From positions 1 to 30,893 of the forward strand of contig JAQGJA010000098.1 of assembly GCA_028290805.1 (NCBI GenBank): DNA of 30,893 bases, written 5' to 3'. A program made the translations under genes and the position numbers. This document shows positions 6,228-14,282 of the stretch, in pieces. Source of the stretch: Alphaproteobacteria bacterium. GTDB taxonomy: Bacteria > Pseudomonadota > Alphaproteobacteria > Micavibrionales > SZUA-601. The notes below the pieces were generated by a model. That model did not search any database and was not told where the DNA came from. It was given only the letters and a program-made list of their open reading frames with translations. Position 1 is the first letter of the stretch. The number at the start of each line of letters is the position of its first letter.

Positions 6228-8492
6228 ATGCCTCACGAACAATCCGTCACCCCCTCCGCCCCGTACCTTCAGGGGCTGAACCCGCCGCAGCGCCAGGCGG
6301 TGGAAACGCTTGACGGGCCGGTGCTGATCCTGGCCGGGGCGGGGACGGGGAAAACGCGGGCGCTGACGGCCCGTGTCGCGCATTTGCTGCAGACCGGGAC
6401 GGCGACGCCGGGGCAGATTCTGGCGGTGACCTTTACGAACAAGGCGGCGAATGAGTTGCGCCACCGTGTTTCCGGATTGCTGGGCGGGATCGATGTGGCG
6501 GGGTGGTGGATCGGCACATTTCACAGTTTGGCCGCGCGCATGCTGCGCCGGCATGCCGAACTTGTCGGGTTGCGCAGCAATTTCACCATCATCGACGATG
6601 ACGACCAGCTGCGCCTGCTGAAGCAGGTGCTGGAACTGCAGGGTGTGGATTCCAAGACGATCAATCCGAAACTGATCTTGGGCATTATCGATAAATGGAA
6701 GAATATGGGCCTGACGCCCGACCGCGTGCCCAATTTCAATGCGGGCGAATTGCCCCAGCCTTTGACCGGTCCGCAACTGATGGCGATTTACCGCAATTTC
6801 CAGGAACGGCTGGTCACCCTGAATGCCTGCGATTTCGGCGATCTTTTATTGCATCTGGTGACGATTTTTCGCGACCCCGCCAATGGCGTGCTGGCGCAAT
6901 ATCATGCGCGCTATACGCATATTCTGGTCGATGAATACCAGGATACCAATACGATCCAGTATCAATGGCTGCATCTTTTGTCCCAGGCGCGGCATAATCT
7001 GTGCTGCGTCGGCGATGACGACCAGTCGATCTATTCCTGGCGCGGCGCGGATGTCAGCAATATCCTGAATTTCGAAAAGGATTTTCCCGAAGCCACCATT
7101 ATTAGATTGGAACAGAATTACCGTTCGACCAAGCCGATTTTGGCCGCCGCCAACGGATTGATCGCGCATAATAAAGGGCGTCTTGGCAAGAATTTATGGA
7201 CCGAGGAACACAGCGACGATCTGGTGCAGATCACCGTCACCATGGACCAATCCGACGAAGCGCGTTTTGTTGCCGAACAGATTGAATCGGTACAGCGCAA
7301 AAATGTTTCGCTGGATGAAATTGCCGTATTGGTGCGTGCATCGTCCCAGATGCGCGCCTTTGAAGAGCGCTTCAACACGTTTGGCATTTCCTATCGCGTC
7401 ATCGGCGGCCCGCGTTTTTATGAACGCCAGGAAATCCGCGATGCCCTGGGTTATTTCCGCCTGATCAACCAGCATAATGACGATTTGGCGTTCGAGCGCA
7501 TTGTGAATGTGCCCAAGCGCGGCCTGGGCGCCAAAACCATTTCCGATCTGCAGATTGCGGCGCGCCGGTTGCAGCGCCCGTTATTTCCGGCGGTGGAATA
7601 TCTGATCCAGACGGATGAATTGAAAACGGGCCCGCGTTTGACATTGACCAAATTCGTCGGCGATATTCATCGCTGGCTGGGCCTTGTCGCCACTATGTCG
7701 CTGCGCGACTGGGCGGCAAAAGTATTGGAAGAATCCGGCTATGTCGCCATGTGGCGCGACGATAAATCGATCGAGGCGGCCGGGCGTCTGGACAACCTTA
7801 AGGAACTGGTTTCGGCGATGAGCAATTTTGACTCGCTGGGAGCGTTCCTGGAACATGTCGCTTTGGTGATGGAAAACCAGGAGCGCAAGGAAGAGCCGCG
7901 CGTCACCCTGATGACCCTGCATGCGGCCAAGGGGTTGGAATACGCGCATGTGTTTCTGCCCGGCTGGGAAGAGGGGTTATTCCCCAACCAGCGCAGCATG
8001 GACGATTCCGGCCTGGCGGGGTTGGAAGAAGAACGCCGTCTGGCCTATGTCGGCATTACGCGCGCCAAGCATAAGGCGACGATCACCTATGCGCTGCGCC
8101 GCCAGACTTATGGCGAATATACCGACACCGTGCCGTCGCGTTTTATCGAGGAATTGCCCGGCGATACCGTAAGCGACGAGAGGCAGAAGATGAAGAATGT
8201 CTGGGCGCAAGGGGGATTAGGGGCGGCAGTTTCGACCCAGCGCTGGGGCGGCGGCACGCCGAACTGGGGCCAAAAGAAATGGAGCCCCCAGCCAAAAACC
8301 CCATTGGTTATTGATGCCGATATTGTTGTGGTGAACCCGTCTTCGGCCTTCCGGGTCGGCCAGCGCGTCTTTCACGAAAAATTCGGTTACGGAAAGGTGA
8401 CCGATATCGACGACGACAAGCTGGATGTCAGTTTTGAAAAAGCCGGGACAAAAAAAGTCCTGGACCGATTTGTAAATATTGTGGAGAAATAA
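6228..8492 (+). CDS. uvrD: UvrD/PcrA-type DNA helicase, 754 aa
   Basis: Superfamily 1A 3'-5' helicase for nucleotide excision and mismatch repair and for clearing protein roadblocks. Motifs in order: Q-motif LNPPQRQAV, Walker A AGAGTGKT (36-43), Ia TFTNKAANELR, GTFHSLAARML, Walker B VDEYQD (about 234-239), III GDDDQSIYSWRGA, IV QNYRS, V TLHAAKGLEY, and VI YVGITRAKH. The C-terminal 50 residues (RVFHEKFGYGKVTDIDDDKL) form the Tudor-like fold that in PcrA/UvrD contacts RNA polymerase. The length is typical for the family. The start at 6228 is set by the promoter placed immediately upstream. It is followed after 3 nt by prmA and probably co-transcribed with it. A pcrA label would be equally acceptable. 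Confidence 0.95.
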   Translation: MPHEQSVTPSAPYLQGLNPPQRQAVETLDGPVLILAGAGTGKTRALTARVAHLLQTGTATPGQILAVTFTNKAANELRHRVSGLLGGIDVAGWWIGTFHSLAARMLRRHAELVGLRSNFTIIDDDDQLRLLKQVLELQGVDSKTINPKLILGIIDKWKNMGLTPDRVPNFNAGELPQPLTGPQLMAIYRNFQERLVTLNACDFGDLLLHLVTIFRDPANGVLAQYHARYTHILVDEYQDTNTIQYQWLHLLSQARHNLCCVGDDDQSIYSWRGADVSNILNFEKDFPEATIIRLEQNYRSTKPILAAANGLIAHNKGRLGKNLWTEEHSDDLVQITVTMDQSDEARFVAEQIESVQRKNVSLDEIAVLVRASSQMRAFEERFNTFGISYRVIGGPRFYERQEIRDALGYFRLINQHNDDLAFERIVNVPKRGLGAKTISDLQIAARRLQRPLFPAVEYLIQTDELKTGPRLTLTKFVGDIHRWLGLVATMSLRDWAAKVLEESGYVAMWRDDKSIEAAGRLDNLKELVSAMSNFDSLGAFLEHVALVMENQERKEEPRVTLMTLHAAKGLEYAHVFLPGWEEGLFPNQRSMDDSGLAGLEEERRLAYVGITRAKHKATITYALRRQTYGEYTDTVPSRFIEELPGDTVSDERQKMKNVWAQGGLGAAVSTQRWGGGTPNWGQKKWSPQPKTPLVIDADIVVVNPSSAFRVGQRVFHEKFGYGKVTDIDDDKLDVSFEKAGTKKVLDRFVNIVEK

Positions 8493-8495
8493 ATC

Positions 8496-9383
8496 ATGCA
8501 TGGCTATTCCGTCACTTTTCCTTTGTCGAAAAAAGACTGGCACGAAGTCGAACCGGCTTTAAGCGAACTCTTTGAAGCCCTCATCGTCAAACCCGAGCGC
8601 GAGAACGACCCGACCAGCCGCGAGGTCATCACCCTGATTTTCGAAAAAGATCCCAAACAGGATTTATTGCAGGAACAGATCAATTACGTGTTCGAAGCCT
8701 CGGATGTGCTGCATCCCCCGCGTATTGCGGTGGAAAAACTGCCCGATATTGATTGGCTGCAAAAAGTTTATGAGGATCTGAAGCCCATCGATGCGGGCCG
8801 TTTCTTTGTGCATGGCAGCCATATCACGGCCAATATCCCCACCGATAAAGTGACGATTTTGATCGAGGCCGCAACCGCCTTTGGCACGGGCGAACACCCG
8901 ACGACTAAAGCCTGTCTATTATTGTTTGATCGCTTGCTGGATGGCAAAAAACAACCGAAAAAAATCCTGGATATGGGGTGCGGTTCCGGCATCCTGGCAA
9001 TTGCCGCGGCCAGGACTTTGCCGGTGGAAGAAACCCGCATCATCGGCGTCGATATCGACCCGCAATCGGTGCATGTCGCCTCGAACCACGCCAGCGATAA
9101 CAAGGTCGACCACGATATCACCTTTGTCGCAGGGGACGGATTCAAAACCCCCATCGTGCGCGAAGAAGGGCCCTATGATTTGGTTTTCGCCAATATCCTG
9201 GCCCAGCCTTTGATCGATATGGCGGGTGATCTTGCCGCGATTGCCGGGCGCGATGTGTTATTGTCCGGCTTTACCACGGAACAAAAATCCTATGTACTCA
9301 AACCTTATGCGCAACTGGGTTTCGTCGAACAGGATGAAATTGTCATCGATGAATGGGTCGGGCTGTGGCTGAAAAAGAAATAG
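8496..9383 (+). CDS. prmA: Ribosomal protein L11 methyltransferase, 295 aa
   Basis: S-adenosylmethionine-dependent methyltransferase that methylates ribosomal protein L11. The N-terminal substrate-recognition domain covers residues about 1-110. The Rossmann-like methyltransferase domain contains the family signature GTGEHPTTKACL, the SAM-binding loop LDMGCGSGILAI, VDIDPQSVHVASNHA, and the catalytic-site segment FANILAQPL. The start lies 3 nt after the uvrD stop, with GGAG about 9 nt upstream inside the end of uvrD, so the two genes form an operon. The length matches the family. Confidence 0.94.
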   Translation: MHGYSVTFPLSKKDWHEVEPALSELFEALIVKPERENDPTSREVITLIFEKDPKQDLLQEQINYVFEASDVLHPPRIAVEKLPDIDWLQKVYEDLKPIDAGRFFVHGSHITANIPTDKVTILIEAATAFGTGEHPTTKACLLLFDRLLDGKKQPKKILDMGCGSGILAIAAARTLPVEETRIIGVDIDPQSVHVASNHASDNKVDHDITFVAGDGFKTPIVREEGPYDLVFANILAQPLIDMAGDLAAIAGRDVLLSGFTTEQKSYVLKPYAQLGFVEQDEIVIDEWVGLWLKKK

Positions 9384-9448
9384 GATATTTAAATATTTGT
9401 ATCGATATAAAAGGGAATAACAATACTGAATTTCTGTATAAAAGTTTT

Positions 9449-9537
9449 AACCACAGAGACACGGAGGACACAGAGATTCGCAGAGAAGATTTTATTCTCT
9501 CTGTGAATCTCCTCTTAAACTCTGTGCCTCTGTGGTT
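9449..9537. repeat. Large imperfect palindrome of the CACAGAG type
   Basis: The arms AACCACAGAGACACGGAGG (from 9449) and its inverted partner ending CCTCTGTGGTT (to 9537) form a long imperfect hairpin about 89 nt in all, with a second inner pair (CGCAGAGAAGA / TTCTCTCTGTG). Repeats with this CACAGAG/CTCTGTG core are scattered in many bacterial genomes. It separates prmA from the aminopeptidase gene, and its right edge supplies the -35 box of that gene's promoter. Confidence 0.85.
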
Positions 9538-9564
9538 GATTTCTGCTGCAAGGACACAGATAAT
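9536..9564 (+). promoter_or_regulatory. Promoter of the M24 aminopeptidase gene
   Basis: TTGATT (9536-9541), a 17-nt spacer and GATAAT (9559-9564), only 5 nt before the ATG at 9570. The -35 box straddles the end of the palindromic repeat. Confidence 0.5.
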
Positions 9565-9569
9565 TTGAA

Positions 9570-11288
9570 ATGAGTAATAACAGGATTGTACCCATGACAT
9601 CGGACGAAAAAATAAACCGCCTGCGCCAGTGGATGCGCGATAACGGCATCGATGCCTATCTCGTTCCGCATGCGGACCGGTTTCAAAGCGAATATCTGGT
9701 GCCGCAAGATGAACGCCTGGCCTGGTTGACGGGGTTTACCGGTTCGGCGGGAATGGCTGCGATATTATCGGACAAGGCGTTTTTATTTACCGATGGGCGT
9801 TACACATTGCAGGCGGCGGCGGAAACGGATGCGCATGTGATCGAGGTGATTGAATCACCGGCGGGAAACCCCGCGGACGTTTTCGGCGGGCATCTATCCG
9901 AAGGCGGCGTTATCGGTTTTGATCCGATGCTGTTCACCGTGGCGCAAATGACCCTGTGGCGGCGTGAGGCGCAACTACGCCATTGGCAATTGCGGCCATT
10001 GGAAACAAATCCAATCGATCTTTTATGGACCGATAAACCGGTCGCCCCCACTGTTCCTGCCAAAGCCCATGAGTTGGCCTATGCCGGGATGAGCACTGCT
10101 GATAAAACGGCGCGCATCCTGGAAAAAAGAAATCCAAAAGCGGCGACGATATTGATCAGCGATCCGACTTTGGTCTGCTGGCTGTTGAATATGCGCGGCG
10201 GCGATGTAGCGCATGTGCCGCTGGTCCAGGGCGCCGCTTTGCTGGACGAAACCGGGCATATTACCTTGTTTACAAACCCGGATAAAATTCCGGCCGATCT
10301 GCGCCTGGTCTGGGGCAACCATGTCGGCGTGGAAAACCTGTCGCGCCTGACCGAAACAATTGAAAAAATCAACAAGCCGCTGCAGATCGACCCGGTCCAG
10401 TGCAGCTATGCGATAAAAGTTTTTTGCGACGACCGTGATATCCCGCTGGTCGAGGCACAGGACCCGGCGCTGTTGCTGCGTGCCTGCAAAAACGCGGTGG
10501 AAATTAAAGGGGCGATAAGCGCCCATGAAAAAGACGCCATGGCCTTTGATGCCTTCATGGCCTGGTTCAATACGCGCGATTTTGAAGCGGAAAATATCAC
10601 AGAACTGGATGTGATCGAAAAATTGCGTCATTGCCGCACAGGCAATACTGATTGCGTCGATGACAGTTTTTCCACTATCGCCGGTTTCGGCCCCAATGGT
10701 GCGATCGTGCATTACCGCGCCGATGAAAAAACCAATCGGCGCCTGCAGCCAAACTCCCTGTTATTGCTGGACAGCGGCGGCCAGTATTTTGAGGGCACCA
10801 CCGATGTCACGCGGGTTTTACCCGTCGGCACGCCGACGCCGATCATGAAAAAACATTATACCGCCGTGCTACAAGGCCTGATCGCTTTATCCTGTACCCG
10901 CTTTCCGGTCGGCACCACCGGCGCGCAGCTCGAAGCCATCGCGCGTCAGCCCGTCTGGGCGCTGGGCCTGGATTACGCGCATGGCACCGGGCATGGGGTG
11001 GGTTCTTATCTCAGCGTGCATGAAGGCCCGCAAGGTTTTTCCCCGCGCGGCACCGCCCCGCTGCAGCCTGGGATGATCCTGTCGATCGAACCGGGCGTTT
11101 ACCTCACCGGGCAATACGGCATCCGCCTGGAAAACCTGGTGGCCGTGGTCGATGACGCACGCGAGGATGACATCAAACATATGCTGGCGTTCAAAACGCT
11201 GACAAAGATTCCGTTCGAGTCAAAGCTGATCTGCCGCGAAGACCTTACCGAAGCTGAAAAGGAATTCCTGCAAAAATTCCAGCAGTAA
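9570..11288 (+). CDS. pepP: Xaa-Pro aminopeptidase, M24B family, 572 aa
   Basis: Cytosolic metallopeptidase removing an N-terminal residue preceding proline. Two N-terminal creatinase-like domains (about 1-320) precede the pita-bread catalytic domain. All five metal ligands are visible: the two aspartates in LLLDSGGQYFEGTTDVTR, the histidine in GHGTGHGVG, and the glutamates in SIEPGVY and GIRLENLV. The length (about 570-600) fits the eukaryotic-like aminopeptidase P subgroup rather than the shorter E. coli PepP, so the symbol is approximate. Two starts are possible: 9570, directly below the promoter, and ATG at 9594, which has AGGA about 8 nt upstream. Its stop touches the stop of the minus-strand gene at 11289. 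Confidence 0.9.
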   Translation: MSNNRIVPMTSDEKINRLRQWMRDNGIDAYLVPHADRFQSEYLVPQDERLAWLTGFTGSAGMAAILSDKAFLFTDGRYTLQAAAETDAHVIEVIESPAGNPADVFGGHLSEGGVIGFDPMLFTVAQMTLWRREAQLRHWQLRPLETNPIDLLWTDKPVAPTVPAKAHELAYAGMSTADKTARILEKRNPKAATILISDPTLVCWLLNMRGGDVAHVPLVQGAALLDETGHITLFTNPDKIPADLRLVWGNHVGVENLSRLTETIEKINKPLQIDPVQCSYAIKVFCDDRDIPLVEAQDPALLLRACKNAVEIKGAISAHEKDAMAFDAFMAWFNTRDFEAENITELDVIEKLRHCRTGNTDCVDDSFSTIAGFGPNGAIVHYRADEKTNRRLQPNSLLLLDSGGQYFEGTTDVTRVLPVGTPTPIMKKHYTAVLQGLIALSCTRFPVGTTGAQLEAIARQPVWALGLDYAHGTGHGVGSYLSVHEGPQGFSPRGTAPLQPGMILSIEPGVYLTGQYGIRLENLVAVVDDAREDDIKHMLAFKTLTKIPFESKLICREDLTEAEKEFLQKFQQ

Positions 11289-11831
11289 TTAAACACACAC
11301 CGTCGTCAGCTCTTTCAGGCTTTGAAACCTTGCATCGTTTTCGCTTACCAGCGGGTATTTGATCGGCCACTGGATGTTCAGGCTGGCATCTTTCCAGAAC
11401 AACCCGCGGATGGATTGGGCATCGTAAAAGCCGGTGTATTTTTCGTGCATGTCGACAATGTCGGAACGGGCGAGGGTGGCATAGGCCAAGCCGCCGGCGA
11501 TATAGACCTGGCGGTTTTGCGCTTCGGTGATGTCGATCATCTGGATAGCGCCGAAACTCCTGGAACCCTCGCGCACATCAGCGACAACCAAGGTTACATC
11601 GCCGCGCACAAGATTGAGCAGCATCTGCTGGTCATCGGGCAAGATATACATGCCGCGCAGGGAGCCTTGGAACGAACGCACATAGCGGTCACTGGCGAAA
11701 CGGCCGGTCATGCCGAAAGCGGCATATTGGGTCGGGTGAAAAACGGGACGTGTGATGCCGCGCAGGTCATGCGCGGTCTCGGGCTCGATCAGCAATAATC
11801 CTGCAATCGGGGTATTCTGGACGGACAACAT
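11289..11831 (-). CDS. RmlC-like cupin lacking epimerase catalytic residues, 180 aa
   Basis: Aligns by eye along its length to dTDP-4-dehydrorhamnose 3,5-epimerase (RmlC). GSLRGMYILP corresponds to KGVLRGLHYQ, VRGDVTLVVADVREGS to VGEVFDVAVDIRKSS, NRQVYIAGGLAYATL to KRQLWIPEGFAHGFL, and YTGFYDAQSIRGLFWKD to the Y-Y-H-P-Q-S-D-R-S-I-K-W-D-D segment. The catalytic histidine of LRGLH is Tyr62 here, the lysine of KLVR is Met70, and the histidine of FAHG is Tyr117. It is therefore probably not an epimerase; a sugar-nucleotide-binding or structural role is possible. The start at 11831 has GAGG 5-6 nt upstream; an upstream in-frame ATG at 11894 lacks this. No other rhamnose-pathway gene is nearby. Confidence 0.75.
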   Translation of the reverse strand: MLSVQNTPIAGLLLIEPETAHDLRGITRPVFHPTQYAAFGMTGRFASDRYVRSFQGSLRGMYILPDDQQMLLNLVRGDVTLVVADVREGSRSFGAIQMIDITEAQNRQVYIAGGLAYATLARSDIVDMHEKYTGFYDAQSIRGLFWKDASLNIQWPIKYPLVSENDARFQSLKELTTVCV

Positions 11832-12166
11832 GGGAACCTCATTTCCTGGGTTTAGATCTTCAAGCCATTCTTGGCTTCCCTTCCTGTGTATCATGGCAAA
11901 GCTGCCAAATCGTTAACACTCAAAAGAACCCCCTGCATGCTTGTGTATGTTTAGAATACAACCATAGGTTGTTATATCCATAGTGCCTTGTCCGTAATGG
12001 CTCAACATATGATTGTTGGCAAGGATTTGGCCGGGCTTAAAGGCTATTTCTCTTAAGAACTTAAAATATCGAATTAATTTGACGCTTTCGGAGTCCCTTG
12101 GCTAGCGATGACGGGACCGTTTGGTCAGCTATCCCCAACACAATTCAGAATGAAAAGGAGAAAAAA
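11832..12166. other. AT-rich intergenic region
   Basis: Holds the upstream regions of the RmlC-like gene (minus) and the small ORF at 12167 (plus). A short hairpin ACAACC-ATA-GGTTGT lies at 11958-11972. TTGACG near 12080 could be a -35 box for the small ORF, but no convincing -10 follows. The palindrome GACCGTTTGGTC near 12114 is identical to one at 332-343. No gene was identified; only a 19-codon ATG frame at about 11997 without a ribosome-binding site. Confidence 0.4.
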
Positions 12167-12387
12167 ATGAGCGCTGGTTTCGACCATAACCTGGCCCGGA
12201 ATTTTGACCGGGCCGTGATCGCCAAACTGACCGTGAAAAAAATACTGCACCAGATCGATTATATTGAAACCATGGTGACCTGCGGCAGCGAGGGCGGCGA
12301 CATGAAAATCGTCCTGCCGGACTGGTTCGCCGAATGCGGGTCCATCTGCGCCGCCTGGAGGTCATGGCCGAACAATTCGCGCAGTAA
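12167..12387 (+). pseudogene. Small helical protein gene with probable 1-nt deletion
   Basis: A strong Shine-Dalgarno (AAAAGGAG, 6-7 nt) precedes ATG at 12167. The protein begins MSAGFDHNLARNFDRAVIAK and reads convincingly to LPDWFAE (about 12334). Beyond that the frame yields a Trp/Ser/Cys-rich tail ending at 12400. In the -1 frame the same DNA reads RVHLRRLEVMAEQFAQ then TAA at 12385-12387, which is far more protein-like. Adding a single A to the GAATG at 12332-12336 would join both parts into a 74-residue helical protein. I read this as a frameshifted small gene or a sequencing error. Its function is unknown. A terminator follows the second stop and class II aldolase comes next. Confidence 0.55.
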
Positions 12388-12399
12388 CAAGACATCATG

Positions 12400-12424
12400 A
12401 ACCCCGTTGACGAGCGGGGTTTAT
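12400..12424 (+). terminator. Terminator after the small ORF
   Basis: Stem AACCCCG / CGGGGTT (12400-12406 with 12415-12421), 8-nt loop, followed by TTTATTT. It separates the small ORF from the aldolase gene. Confidence 0.6.
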
Positions 12425-12480
12425 TTCAACCGGCTTCTCGGCTATACAAGTCCCATAAAACAAGCAAAAAGGACAAAATA

Positions 12481-13548
12481 ATGGCAAAATTCAAACCCGG
12501 GCTGGCTTATGGCGATGCCGCATGGGAAATCCTCAACGAAGCAAAAGCCAGACAGGCCGCTTTACCCGCCGTCAATGTGACCGGCACCAATTCCGTCAAT
12601 GCCACATTGGAAGCGGCCAAGGCCGTTAGTTCCCCCGTCATCATCCAGTTTTCCAATGGCGGCGCCGCCTTTTATGCCGGCAAGGGGCTTAGCAATGACG
12701 GCGAAAAAGCCGCGATCAAGGGCGCCATTGCCGGCGCGCTGCACATTCATACCGTGGCCAAGGATTACGGCATTCCGGTCATCCTGCACACCGATCACGC
12801 GGCCAAGAAACTCTTGCCCTGGATCGATGGTTTATTGGATGCGGGCGAGCATCACTTCAAATCCTTGGGACACCCCTTGTTTTCCTCGCATATGCTGGAT
12901 CTTTCCGAGGAACCCTTGGAAGAGAACATCGAAATCTGCGTGAAATATTTCGAGCGCATGAGCAAGATCGGCATGCAGATCGAAATCGAACTTGGGGTTA
13001 CCGGCGGCGAAGAAGACGGCGTCGATAATTCCGGCGTGGATTCCTCGCGTCTTTATACCCAACCCGAAGAAGTCGCCCATGCCTATGAAGAGCTGAAAAA
13101 AATACGCGAGCATTTCACCATTGCCGCCGCCTTCGGCAACGTGCATGGCGTGTATTCGCCGGGCAACGTTAAACTACAGCCAAAAATCCTGAAAAACTCC
13201 CAGGATTTCATCCAGCAGAAATTCAACACCGGCGACAAACCCGTCAATTTCGTTTTCCACGGCGGCAGCGGCTCAGCCCGTGAAGATATCCGTGAAGCCC
13301 TAAGCTACGGTGCGGTCAAAATGAATATCGACACCGACATGCAATGGGCCATGTGGGACGGCGTCCGCCAGTTCGAATCCAGCAAACGCGATTACCTGCA
13401 AGCCCAGATCGGCAACCCCGAAGGCGCGGAAAAACCCAACAAAAAATTCTATGACCCCCGCGTCTGGCTGCGCGAAGGCGAGAAGACATTTGTGGCGCGA
13501 TTAAAGGAAGCGTTTGACGATTTGAATGCTGTTGGGTTGAATGGGTAA
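12481..13548 (+). CDS. fba: Fructose-bisphosphate aldolase, class II, 355 aa
   Basis: Zinc-dependent glycolytic and gluconeogenic aldolase cleaving fructose 1,6-bisphosphate to dihydroxyacetone phosphate and glyceraldehyde 3-phosphate. It is of the E. coli FbaA (class IIA) type and length. HTDHAAK carries the catalytic Asp105 and zinc ligand His106, ELGVTGGEEDGVDN is the conserved activator/zinc region, FGNVHGVY and FHGGSGS hold the other zinc histidines, and KMNIDTDMQWA binds the substrate phosphate region. The start at 12481 has AAGGAC about 7 nt upstream and gives the normal N-terminus MAKFKPG; an upstream in-frame ATG at 12397 lies inside the terminator and is rejected. A weak promoter (TTTATT, 17 nt, TATACA) lies near 12421-12450. 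Confidence 0.96.
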   Translation: MAKFKPGLAYGDAAWEILNEAKARQAALPAVNVTGTNSVNATLEAAKAVSSPVIIQFSNGGAAFYAGKGLSNDGEKAAIKGAIAGALHIHTVAKDYGIPVILHTDHAAKKLLPWIDGLLDAGEHHFKSLGHPLFSSHMLDLSEEPLEENIEICVKYFERMSKIGMQIEIELGVTGGEEDGVDNSGVDSSRLYTQPEEVAHAYEELKKIREHFTIAAAFGNVHGVYSPGNVKLQPKILKNSQDFIQQKFNTGDKPVNFVFHGGSGSAREDIREALSYGAVKMNIDTDMQWAMWDGVRQFESSKRDYLQAQIGNPEGAEKPNKKFYDPRVWLREGEKTFVARLKEAFDDLNAVGLNG

Positions 13549-13603
13549 GTTTTTTTGAACCACCAAGCGCGGCTAAGGCCGCTTCACCAAGCGACATTTC
13601 ATG

Positions 13604-14146
13604 TCATGCAAATAGGGCGACCGATGGTGTACTTGGCGGTTCAAAATCCAATTGTTGCACTAAATCCTCGAACCCTTCATCGATAGTCGGACATGATGTA
13701 TCGACAGTGAAATTCCTCGTCGCCCACGGATGATATCCACAATTAACCACCTCTTCCCAAGTCGGCATTTTATGGCCTTCAATATCGGCCTTGTGCGATT
13801 CAATGCGACGTCTGTGTTCTTTACTGTCGGAACAAACGATTTCTATTTCAATTAGCCTGGAACCAGTTCTTTGAGCGATATCGCGCCATGAATTGCGTGT
13901 CACCGGAATAGAGTTAACCGAGTCTGCGATAACCCTATTTCCCCTGCGCAGATTGTCTTCGGCAAGGGCATAGGCAATAAGATATCCCTCATGTCCCTCT
14001 TTTATGGATTGCGCGCGCAGAAGCGTTTGTTCAATCGTATCTATTCTTAGATAAACACTTTTAAGTAGGCTTGATAGTGCTTGCGCGAGAGTGGTTTTCC
14101 CCGTGCCTGGAAGGCCTCCAAAGACAATAAGAAGCGAATCTGTCAT
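13604..14146 (-). CDS. P-loop kinase-like ATPase, 180 aa
   Basis: A small NTPase of the AAA_33 / zeta-toxin-like kinase group. Its Walker A GLPGTGKTTLAQ lies at residues 11-22, an Asp follows after the second strand (RIDTIEQ), an ADSVNS strand lies in the middle, and an Arg-rich lid HRRRIESHKADI is typical of these kinases. The substrate is unknown; relatives phosphorylate small molecules or nucleic-acid ends. The start at 14146 is chosen because a promoter (TTGCGG, 17 nt, TATCGT) ends 7 nt before it; the longer frame to 14182 would overlap that promoter. GC is lower than in the flanking fba and glycosyltransferase genes, hinting at acquisition. It is convergent with fba across a 55-nt gap containing a short GCGGC/GCCGC hairpin. 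Confidence 0.75.
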   Translation of the reverse strand: MTDSLLIVFGGLPGTGKTTLAQALSSLLKSVYLRIDTIEQTLLRAQSIKEGHEGYLIAYALAEDNLRRGNRVIADSVNSIPVTRNSWRDIAQRTGSRLIEIEIVCSDSKEHRRRIESHKADIEGHKMPTWEEVVNCGYHPWATRNFTVDTSCPTIDEGFEDLVQQLDFEPPSTPSVALFA

Positions 14147-14153
14147 GATAGTC

Positions 14154-14182
14154 ACGATAATGGTTGAATAAGCCGGCCGCAA
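14154..14182 (-). promoter_or_regulatory. Promoter of the kinase-like gene, leaderless layout
   Basis: On the minus strand, TTGCGG (14177-14182), a 17-nt spacer and TATCGT (14154-14159), 7 nt before the ATG at 14146. Confidence 0.5.
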
Positions 14183-14246
14183 TTGAATTCGGAATTAACA
14201 AAGGCTAACCTAAACAGATAATCCTGCTTAACAGCCGTAATTGCAA

Positions 14247-14275
14247 TTGCCTGTCTTTCCCAACCGCTTTATGCT
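14247..14275 (+). promoter_or_regulatory. Glycosyltransferase promoter, leaderless layout
   Basis: TTGCCT (14247-14252), a 17-nt spacer and TATGCT (14270-14275), 7 nt before the ATG at 14283. The upstream in-frame ATGs lie inside the promoter. Confidence 0.6.
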
Positions 14276-14282
14276 GTACCGC

